From: a virus
Virus record (IMG/VR): IMGVR_UViG_3300027741_000006
Location: 1 to 45,053 of that record
DNA: 45,053 nucleotides
Strand: one strand, 5' to 3'
Shown: piece after piece, positions 8,321 to 13,581 of the stretch
Layout: each line of letters opens with the position of its first letter
Position numbering within the stretch: the first letter of the stretch is position 1
Made by a program: the position numbers and the translations under genes
Notes under the pieces: generated by a model
The model's database searches: none
The model's input: only the letters and a program-made list of their open reading frames with translations
What the model was told of the DNA's origin: nothing

Positions 8321-9835
8321 TTAATATCCACAAACAGCAGATCGACCAGAGTCTACTACATTATTTTCTCGAACATAAGTCCCGTACTCTTCTTCTTCAA
8401 TTTCTTTTTCGGTTGGAGCTTCCCACATCCTATCAAGCATTAACCCCAAGTAGGCCCAAGCATCTACTTGGTCATCATGCTTATCCCTAGGAAAACGAAG
8501 AAGCTCATCCTCAAAGCCTTGATACCAGTCAGCATCCTTATCGAACTTGCAAGCCCCACTTCTCATACGAGCTTGAATACTTCTGGCACGGGTTAGCTTA
8601 TCACCGCTTGGTTTTAATAAAACAGTATTGATAAACTCACCGCGCTTAAGCATCTCCTCATTGAGATACGGGCCAATTGCTTTCTGAATAGTACCTTGTT
8701 CAAGTCCAAAGAGTACGGGCTTATAAATCTTTTGAATCATCAGGATTGTATCCACAATCTCTAACGCATCCATACGTTCTTTAATCACGTGTTTACAGTA
8801 CAACCTGCCCTCTTCATCCATACCCCCAACAACAAATGCAGAGTAATCTGCCCGTTGTGCTTGAGATACAGCTAAGTCACAGGTCGCATAGTACACGAAC
8901 TTTTTCTTTTGGTCTTCTGGTTTCATAGGAATGAAATCAGTTTTCTTAAAGAAAGTGTCGGTAATATCCAACGGTATGTTTAACATCTCTTGAGAGTAAA
9001 CATCAGCTAGACCCTGCCTAACGTAATCTTCTTTTTGTATTCTAAAGTCTTCAGCAGACTTCATTTCAGGCCACAAAAGTAGTTTAAAGTCATCTGTGTG
9101 GGCACGGTACTTAACTGACTTCCAAGGAAGCTTATTGAGAGCAAACTCTTTTAAGTCTTCTTGGATAAACATTTTATGGCCCTTGTGATGAGCCAACTGA
9201 GAACCAGGCATTAAGTTCTCAAGCAAACTATCAAGGTGAAGAATAGTTCCTACAATCCTAATTTTTCCAGAAGAAGATATACAGGGAATAAGAGCACCAT
9301 AGAACCAGCGTTTGAACTTCATACGCCGATCTTTGTTCATTACAATTTCATCGTTTTCCATGTCATCACCAATGACAAGATCAGGACGAAGGTTAGCCCA
9401 CTTTAATCCACGAAGTTTTTGTTCTGAACCTTTAGCTTGAATACGGAACGTGTAACCATCTTCCATTTCAACAATGAGGTCATCTTCCGTATCTTTCGGA
9501 AATGATGATACTGAGAATAACGCCCGTAGGTCATCATTGTCTAAGAGTTCTTTTTTGATGTCCCCAAGAAATTGGACAGCCTGCGTGACTGTATCTGAAA
9601 CAATAAGGACATACCGAGATTCTCTAAATAAAACTGAAGCTAGGGTATAAGCATGGGTTACAGCCGTAGACTTGGCATGATATCGAGGAGCAGCTATGGC
9701 TACTTGCTTGCTGTTACTAGTAACAAGTTCCCATATCTCTTTATGGAAAGTAGGAGTAGCAGCAGGTTTATCAAAGTTCTTTCTCAACACTGAGTTGACA
9801 AAACCTTCCATAACCTCCGCATTAAGTTTAGACAT
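8321..9835 (-). CDS. Terminase large subunit
   Basis: This 504-residue packaging motor has an ATPase domain with the terminase-variant Walker A (APRYHAKST, residues 49-57) and Walker B (DLVIGDDME, residues 152-160). A C-terminal RNase H-like nuclease domain has the first acidic residue in ATCDLAVS and a late HDDQVDAWAYLG motif. The ATG at 9835 overlaps the small terminase stop by 8 bases, indicating coupling. The enzyme cuts and translocates DNA into the procapsid through the portal encoded next. Confidence 0.93.
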   Translation of the reverse strand: MSKLNAEVMEGFVNSVLRKNFDKPAATPTFHKEIWELVTSNSKQVAIAAPRYHAKSTAVTHAYTLASVLFRESRYVLIVSDTVTQAVQFLGDIKKELLDNDDLRALFSVSSFPKDTEDDLIVEMEDGYTFRIQAKGSEQKLRGLKWANLRPDLVIGDDMENDEIVMNKDRRMKFKRWFYGALIPCISSSGKIRIVGTILHLDSLLENLMPGSQLAHHKGHKMFIQEDLKEFALNKLPWKSVKYRAHTDDFKLLLWPEMKSAEDFRIQKEDYVRQGLADVYSQEMLNIPLDITDTFFKKTDFIPMKPEDQKKKFVYYATCDLAVSQAQRADYSAFVVGGMDEEGRLYCKHVIKERMDALEIVDTILMIQKIYKPVLFGLEQGTIQKAIGPYLNEEMLKRGEFINTVLLKPSGDKLTRARSIQARMRSGACKFDKDADWYQGFEDELLRFPRDKHDDQVDAWAYLGLMLDRMWEAPTEKEIEEEEYGTYVRENNVVDSGRSAVCGY

Positions 9836-10352
9836 TAGAGATTACCCGTGACTCCACATCTACGATGCTGCTCTTGATAGCAGCAAACCTAGCAAACTCT
9901 TCAGAAAGTTTAAGCAGCCTATCATCAATAGTTTTCTCAACTTCCTCCTTAAGAGGATTGTCTTTAAGCTTTTGTTGTTTGGTAAGCAGTTCTGTACTGA
10001 TCTTTAAAGCTACGTGGGCTTTAACAGGGATACGAGTAATCAAACCAGTTTTTTGATCGAACTGAGCATCACCTAGGTCAAGTCTGTCTTCTACAGCCTT
10101 AAGAGCTTTATCAACAACCCTCTTGAGGTTGCTGTCCATCTTCTGAACATCTTCAGCTTGTAACTGAAGGCTGTACTCTTTAAACCAATCGGTGAGCTTC
10201 CACATTTTAATGGTAGGTAACGGTATGCCCGTAACAATAGCAGTCTCAGCAAGACTGCCTAACATTAAGTATGTACTGACAGCTTGTAGCTTTTGGTTTT
10301 GAGTCCAATGGGACTTTTTGTACCGTTTGTCAGTTGATGTCTTTCTACGCAT
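9828..10352 (-). CDS. Terminase small subunit
   Basis: This 174-residue protein begins MRRKTSTDKRYKK. It has a helix-turn-helix in residues about 30-52 (LAETAIVTGIPLPTIKMWK), followed by helical oligomerisation sequence. Small terminases recognise the packaging site and recruit the large subunit, whose gene overlaps this one. It starts one base upstream of the preceding gene's stop. The assignment rests on the HTH, the size and this strict position. Confidence 0.8.
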   Translation of the reverse strand: MRRKTSTDKRYKKSHWTQNQKLQAVSTYLMLGSLAETAIVTGIPLPTIKMWKLTDWFKEYSLQLQAEDVQKMDSNLKRVVDKALKAVEDRLDLGDAQFDQKTGLITRIPVKAHVALKISTELLTKQQKLKDNPLKEEVEKTIDDRLLKLSEEFARFAAIKSSIVDVESRVISNV

Positions 10353-10607
10353 TTAGCATTTCCACTTTTTAAGAGCTTTGTTGATCCTTGAATCAGGGTC
10401 TTTAGCTTTAGCTGTGCCTGTAAGCTTTTTCTTCATACCACCCATACGAGCACAGAAAGCATCTTTACGACTACCACCTTCAGGTTGAGGTGGTTTAAGA
10501 TTGTGACCTTCCTTCTTAGCTGATGCTCTACCTTTAGCATTCAAACCACCAGAAGGAGACTTACCTTCCTTACGTTGCCATGCCGGGGACTTTTTACCTG
10601 TAGCCAT
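10353..10607 (-). CDS. Small basic DUF6321-like protein, first gene of the late arm
   Basis: This 84-residue, Lys/Gly-rich protein carries SPAWQRKEGKSPSGGLNAKG and a later FCARMGGM. From memory this matches the DUF6321 family often found beside phage terminases; its biochemical function is unknown. The ATG at 10607 is preferred because GGGAGC lies 6 bases before it. An in-frame ATG at 10619 has no ribosome site. Its basic composition suggests contact with DNA. It leads the late operon and adjoins small terminase, so a packaging accessory role is plausible. Confidence 0.75.
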   Translation of the reverse strand: MATGKKSPAWQRKEGKSPSGGLNAKGRASAKKEGHNLKPPQPEGGSRKDAFCARMGGMKKKLTGTAKAKDPDSRINKALKKWKC

Positions 10608-10660
10608 GATTGCTCCCATAAGATTGGTCGAACTGTACCATCTTTTCTATCTTTGTGTGT

Positions 10661-10676
10661 TGTCGCATATGTGACA
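10661..10676. promoter_or_regulatory. Palindromic operator-like site upstream of the late arm
   Basis: The 16-base sequence TGTCGCATATGTGACA matches its own reverse complement at 14 of 16 positions, centred on CATATG. It lies about 54 bases upstream of the first late-arm ATG. The TGTC-N8-GACA layout resembles sites bound by dimeric HTH regulators such as the CRP/FNR family. No regulator is identified in the phage, so a host factor or an unrecognised phage protein would have to bind it. Confidence 0.4.
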
Positions 10677-10717
10677 CTGTTACAACTTTATTTTCTCAAT
10701 GAATACTTTTAGTGGAC

Positions 10718-10747
10718 TTGACAAGGTTTTGGTTTAACAGGTACAGT
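10718..10747 (+). promoter_or_regulatory. Possible sigma70-type promoter
   Basis: A perfect -35 consensus TTGACA (10718-10723) is followed after 18 bases by TACAGT (10742-10747), which matches the -10 consensus at four of six positions. It would direct rightward transcription through the hairpin cluster towards the early genes, over 800 bases away. The -10 is weak and the long leader is unusual, so this is tentative. Confidence 0.3.
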
Positions 10748-10811
10748 CCCCCCAGTTCTTTTCTTTTTACTGTTTTTCTTTTCTTGGTCAGATAGAGGAT
10801 ATAAGAACAAT

Positions 10812-10940
10812 AGGGGCGTAGCCCCTTATATGTTTAGGGTGTGTGCAACGCACACCTCTTGCGAGTCTCAGTTGAGACGAGCACATGTCTTTCGTCATAA
10901 CCCCCTCTCCGCAGTGCTAACGAGGACGTTCCGTAGGAAC
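10812..10940. other. Cluster of four short-loop hairpins
   Basis: Four perfect inverted repeats occur within 129 bases. AGGGGC/GCCCCT with loop GTA is at 10812-10826, and GGTGTG/CACACC or the inner GTGTGC/GCACAC at 10838-10856. GTCTC/GAGAC is at 10865-10878, and GTTCC/GGAAC with loop GTA at 10928-10940. None has a convincing T-tract. Such arrays occur in structured RNAs, in single-strand replication initiation sites and at recombination or packaging sites; which applies here is unknown. Confidence 0.55.
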
Positions 10941-11096
10941 CCCCTCTTGTTTAAAACTACTGAGCAGCGTTGTAAGTTGCCATAAGTAATAACTCTTAAC
11001 AAATATATTTCCCCCCTACCTACCTAACTATTAGCTACTAACTAGGCTTACAACTAACACTACCCCTACCATATAGATGTAATTAGTACTACTATT

Positions 11097-11134
11097 GCCT
11101 ATTTATTAAGCAATGTCTGCCTGTTTATTAAGCA
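11097..11134 (+). repeat. Direct repeat pair, 16 bases each
   Basis: GCCTATTTATTAAGCA at 11097-11112 and GCCTGTTTATTAAGCA at 11119-11134 differ at one position. Their starts are 22 bases apart, about two helical turns. This spacing fits tandem protein-binding sites (operators or iterons) on one face of DNA. The location between the divergent arms is compatible with regulation or replication initiation. Confidence 0.55.
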
Positions 11135-11500
11135 GCTAATGTAATCAACAACTTACATCATCTCCCCCCTACTTATTTCGGCTGATAATCTATACCAACT
11201 GTTCGGTGTGTGATAGCGTTTAGAACGTCTTAAACGTACCTTGGTTGCGTCTACTCCGACCACTGGCTACTCACTCCCTTGCTACCCCAAGTTGTAGCCC
11301 TTAAGCTGTTTACTTATCAGTCCTAGGTCTCACCGTTATCTCGGTTTTGTTCCATCATTTTCCATTCCTACTGCGCTCCAGCCGCAGGTCTGTGGTTCGT
11401 TGTGGTTGTTGGTTGCTCACCCGTCACGCCAGTCGCCTTCGGCTTTGTGGCATGCCGTGTGCGATTGCGTTGCGCCTTTGGCGGGCGCGGCTTCCGCTGG

Positions 11501-11574
11501 GTTAAGTTGGCTCGGTGATTTCGCCCTCACACGTGGTGAGAGGGACGAAAGTCCCCTCGCTTAATCAACTTAAC
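11501..11574 (+). promoter_or_regulatory. Structured 5' leader of the first early gene
   Basis: A perfect 9-bp closing stem, GTTAAGTTG (11501-11509) with CAACTTAAC (11566-11574), encloses two internal hairpins. The first is CTCAC/GTGAG (11526-11540), and the second is GGGAC/GTCCC with a GAAA loop (11542-11555). The ribosome site AAAGGAAC follows immediately and the ATG is at 11588. This may be an mRNA-stabilising leader or a translational switch. It does not match a riboswitch class that I recognise. Confidence 0.5.
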
Positions 11575-11587
11575 AAAGGAACTTCAA

Positions 11588-11818
11588 ATGTCTACTCAAA
11601 ACAACTTCGATTTCAACGGCTTCAACGCTATGACCGAACGTAAGCCAGCAGGTCTCCAAATCTTCTTGGCGCAGCAACTCCTCTCGAACGCACTGTGGTC
11701 TATGGAGAACTACGACAACCCTCGCCAAGTTGAAGTACGTGATGCTCTCAACGCTCTCAAGACACTCCGTGCACAGATGAAATCTGACGCAGCAGCTCGT
11801 GAGTCAGCGATTGGTTAA
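11588..11818 (+). CDS. First early-arm protein, 76 aa, unknown
   Basis: This 76-residue soluble protein opens MSTQNNFDFNGFNAMTERK and is helical after that (IFLAQQLLSNALWSMENYD, EVRDALNALKTLRAQM). No family was recognised. It has a strong ribosome site (AAAGGAAC), a structured leader and its own strong terminator at 11826-11861, so it is probably a separate, abundant early transcript. Genes in this position in other phages often encode host-takeover or regulatory factors, which is an inference here. Confidence 0.75.
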   Translation: MSTQNNFDFNGFNAMTERKPAGLQIFLAQQLLSNALWSMENYDNPRQVEVRDALNALKTLRAQMKSDAAARESAIG

Positions 11819-11825
11819 TCTCGAT

Positions 11826-11861
11826 GAGGTAGTAGTTCACGCTACTACCTCTTTCTTTTAT
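11826..11861 (+). terminator. Strong rho-independent terminator after the first early gene
   Basis: A perfect 10-bp stem, GAGGTAGTAG (11826-11835) with CTACTACCTC (11842-11851) and loop TTCACG, is followed by TTTCTTTTAT. It begins 7 bases after the stop codon at 11818 and separates this gene from the operon that follows. Confidence 0.88.
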
Positions 11862-11884
11862 CTATACATAACTGGAGATCAACC

Positions 11885-12178
11885 ATGCTATATCACGCTA
11901 TTTATCATCCTCCCACACATCAGGCTGTCGTTAGACCTGCCGACCACGGTGTCTCTGATAATGAGTGGAGACATGGATGCAGAATATTGCCAATATATGC
12001 TCCATCTACAACCAGAGTTTCTGATCTGGTACTCGACTGTTGTTATTACTTACTAGATAACCACCAATGGTCTGACCTTATTGCATCTCTTGATGATCCT
12101 GGTCTTGTTCTTAGTAACAGATTTATATCCACCAGAGTTGTTCGTGACAAATGGGACTCTGATCGTCCAATCTATTAA
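11885..12178 (+). CDS. Hypothetical early protein, 97 aa
   Basis: The ATG at 11885 follows ACTGGAGATCAACC, a good ribosome site. The 97-residue sequence is rich in Asp, His, Tyr and Arg (MLYHAIYHPPTHQAVVRP, DLVLDCCYYLLDNHQWSDL) without a recognised domain, membrane segment or signal peptide. A longer frame at 11799-12056 overlaps it but lacks a ribosome site and runs back into the terminator, so it was rejected. It is the first of a chain of small early genes. Confidence 0.65.
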   Translation: MLYHAIYHPPTHQAVVRPADHGVSDNEWRHGCRILPIYAPSTTRVSDLVLDCCYYLLDNHQWSDLIASLDDPGLVLSNRFISTRVVRDKWDSDRPIY

Positions 12179-12193
12179 TTACTGGAGATTATT

Positions 12194-12406
12194 ATGAATG
12201 AATATTATCTTCCTATATGCACATGCTGTTACTCAGTACGAGTAGAACCACAACGTGCTAAAGCTATGCGTCCAACCTGCATGGAGTGTGGAGAGATGCT
12301 GGCACGTATGGTGCAACACACTATAGCTCCATTGAATAAAAGCAACTACATGCTTATTAGCAACAGAGATGAACTCAAACAACTTAATCCAAAGAGGACA
12401 ACATGA
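12194..12406 (+). CDS. Small zinc-ribbon-like protein, 70 aa
   Basis: This protein carries two cysteine pairs, CTCC near residue 9 and CMEC near residue 29, spaced as in a small zinc ribbon. A charged C-terminus follows. Such ribbons bind nucleic acid or protein partners. The ATG at 12194 follows ACTGGAGATTATT. The last codons overlap the next gene's ATG (ATGA at 12403), showing coupling. No specific family is claimed. Confidence 0.65.
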   Translation: MNEYYLPICTCCYSVRVEPQRAKAMRPTCMECGEMLARMVQHTIAPLNKSNYMLISNRDELKQLNPKRTT

Positions 12407-12615
12407 GTAAAACTAAATCATTTAGACAAGAAATTGAATCAGAATTACGTAGCAGTGACCAACTCTATTGTTGTTATTGTTGCTCTCCTAAAACTAATTA
12501 TGTATGTTGTGGAGAAAATCATTTTGTAACTTTCAATGATTTGTATAACGAAGATCAAGCATCAATGATTGAAGACCAATTATTTGAATATGAACAATGG
12601 AGTGATAAACAATGA
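12403..12615 (+). CDS. Small Cys-rich acidic protein, 70 aa
   Basis: The protein has CCYCC near residue 23 and CC near residue 34, a likely zinc site. The tail is acidic with several aromatic residues (YNEDQASMIEDQLFEYEQW). The start overlaps the stop of the previous gene by 4 bases, and the stop overlaps the next small gene. The two neighbouring Cys-rich proteins may work together. Acidic small proteins of early phage operons often bind host enzymes, but no target is visible. Confidence 0.6.
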   Translation: MSKTKSFRQEIESELRSSDQLYCCYCCSPKTNYVCCGENHFVTFNDLYNEDQASMIEDQLFEYEQWSDKQ

Positions 12616-12707
12616 TTAGTACAACTGAAAAGATTCTTGATTACGTGTTAGCCATTTTTATTGGTGCTGCATTAGCTTGGCTATTAGTTTTGTGGTTATG
12701 TGTATAA
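12612..12707 (+). CDS. 31-residue single-pass membrane peptide
   Basis: The ATG at 12612 overlaps the upstream stop (ATGA). It encodes a short peptide beginning MISTTEKILDYV with one hydrophobic segment of about 20 residues (from LAIFIGAAL to LWLCV) that could span the inner membrane. Translational coupling supports it being real. Membrane peptides in early operons may affect host envelope or superinfection; this is inference. Coding conservation is not testable here. Confidence 0.5.
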   Translation: MISTTEKILDYVLAIFIGAALAWLLVLWLCV

Positions 12708-12728
12708 CGCTCTGTCCTCTAACGCTCA

Positions 12729-12832
12729 CCCCGGCAAGCCTTATCGCGCCAGCAAAGCTGGCACGGGCTTGCGATGGGGTTCGCTTAAACAAACAAGCGG
12801 GACTTGTCGCCTGCCCAGCTAAAGCGGGGGCA
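12729..12832 (+). ncRNA. GC-rich structured non-coding stretch, candidate RNA
   Basis: This stretch is far richer in G and C than its surroundings and forms several strong hairpins. GCAAGCC/GGCTTGC encloses GCCAGC/GCTGGC with an AAA loop, and outer CCCC/GGGG pairing closes it (about 12729-12780). CGCTT/AAGCG and CTGCCC/GGGCAG follow (about 12781-12832). The 12-base word CAGTCGCCTTCG at 12831-12842 also occurs at 11430-11441 in the other GC-rich stretch. It lies between the membrane peptide and the gene at 12871. It may be an RNA gene, a leader element or an acquired fragment. Confidence 0.45.
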
Positions 12833-12870
12833 GTCGCCTTCGCCCTTTGTAACTTAAATAGGAGTTAGCT

Positions 12871-13068
12871 ATGACTTTCAGAAAATCGTTAGATATTTTT
12901 GATCTTGTTGATGAGATGGTTTGGGAAGACAGTGATAAAGTGGAGAAGATCAGTTTAGAAGAAGCTGGTCTTGAAGAATCTAATTCAAACGATGATGCGT
13001 TTATGGCAGGTATCCATGCGTATCTCAATTGGTTCTATGACGGAGAACAATCTGAATTTGATAAGTAA
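12871..13068 (+). CDS. Small acidic protein, 65 aa
   Basis: The ATG at 12871 follows AATAGGAGTTAGCT, a strong ribosome site. The protein is markedly acidic (DIFDLVDEMVWEDSD, SLEEAGLEESNSNDD) with a C-terminal aromatic part (YLNWFYDGEQ). No domain is recognised. Very acidic small phage proteins sometimes mimic DNA or bind host polymerase or nucleases, but the sequence alone cannot decide this. It precedes the CobT/CobS block and is separated from it by a predicted pseudoknot. Confidence 0.65.
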   Translation: MTFRKSLDIFDLVDEMVWEDSDKVEKISLEEAGLEESNSNDDAFMAGIHAYLNWFYDGEQSEFDK

Positions 13069-13077
13069 GCATTCTTT

Positions 13078-13119
13078 TATATCTAATTGGCAACAGTTAG
13101 ATATAGGGGCAATGTTGCC
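13078..13119 (+). promoter_or_regulatory. Predicted H-type mRNA pseudoknot upstream of the CobT/CobS block
   Basis: Stem 1 pairs TATATCTAA (13078-13086) with TTAGATATA (13097-13105). Stem 2 pairs GGCAAC (13089-13094, inside the stem 1 loop) with GTTGCC (13114-13119). Loop lengths are 2, 2 and 8 bases, which suits a classical H-type pseudoknot. It ends 16 bases before the ATG at 13136, just upstream of CTGGAG. A comparable leader pseudoknot is known for T4 gene 32, so translational control is a reasonable inference. Confidence 0.5.
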
Positions 13120-13135
13120 TTAACTGGAGTTAAAA

Positions 13136-13579
13136 ATGGATACTTTCCATTCGACTTTATATGCAGCAGCTACGGAGGCTTTAGTCTCTGATGCTTCTGC
13201 CACAAGCACTTTTGAAAAGATGATTCAGGTTGCGTACACACACAGCACTGAAGAAACCTTTGCAAAAGACATCAAAGCAACTGAAAAACTCATTAAAAAA
13301 GAGTTTGAAGTAGGCTCTATGCCTGGCCCTTGGCGTTCTGCTAAGTCGGTCATTCAAAGTGCTATGAAACTCGGTATCGGCTTAGTTGACGATAACGGTG
13401 GTTACTGTGGCAAAACCTATCTCCAAAATAAAATTAAGGAGATGAAAACTGGAGTTAAAGAACCTATGACCAACGAAGAATATTCTAATAAGATTATTAA
13501 GATGTTGATGAATCCACCAGATGAGCTTGATTCAGCTTTGATCTTTAAAACAGTTAAAGATTTTGTTATTGGTAACTGA
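13136..13579 (+). CDS. Unknown 147-aa protein coupled to CobT/CobS-like genes
   Basis: The start follows ACTGGAGTTAAAA. The protein is helical and Lys/Glu-rich (KDIKATEKLIKKEFEVG) and has a central GPWRSAKSVIQSAMKLG segment and later NKIKEMK. I do not recognise a family. Its stop lies 2 bases before the CobT-like ATG, so the two are translationally coupled and probably act together. It may be a substrate, adaptor or partner of the ATPase/VWA pair, or merely share regulation. Confidence 0.75.
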   Translation: MDTFHSTLYAAATEALVSDASATSTFEKMIQVAYTHSTEETFAKDIKATEKLIKKEFEVGSMPGPWRSAKSVIQSAMKLGIGLVDDNGGYCGKTYLQNKIKEMKTGVKEPMTNEEYSNKIIKMLMNPPDELDSALIFKTVKDFVIGN

Positions 13580-13581
13580 AG

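Larger units (their letters stand above)
10608..11587. other. Non-coding region between the divergent arms, with hairpins and repeats
   Basis: No convincing gene is seen in these 980 bases. They hold a near-perfect palindrome (10661-10676), a possible sigma70 promoter (10718-10747), four consecutive short hairpins (10812-10940), two C6 tracts (about 11011 and 11163) and a 16-base direct repeat (11097-11134). They also hold a bulged inverted repeat (11217-11236) and a GC-rich structured stretch (about 11370-11574) that leads into the first early gene. The position between divergent modules suggests control signals, and it could include the replication origin. Nothing in the sequence proves an origin. 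Confidence 0.7.

Noticed and set aside
11007-11175. C6 tracts (CCCCCCTAC twice) as ribosome sites on the minus strand
   Set aside because: The G6 on the minus strand is followed only by a two-codon frame, so no gene is supported; they may be regulatory but nothing more can be said.
11521-11560. Possible hammerhead ribozyme (GGGACGAAAGTCCC)
   Set aside because: The GAAA element is present but the CUGAUGA core is absent, so it is only a GNRA-capped hairpin.
11799-12056. 85-residue frame overlapping the first terminator
   Set aside because: It begins inside the previous gene, runs through a strong terminator hairpin and has no ribosome site; the frame at 11885 is better supported.
12677-12868. 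63-residue frame across the GC-rich island
   Set aside because: It starts inside the membrane peptide gene and lacks a ribosome site. Its Ala/Leu/Cys composition is what the GC-rich hairpins would give by chance.
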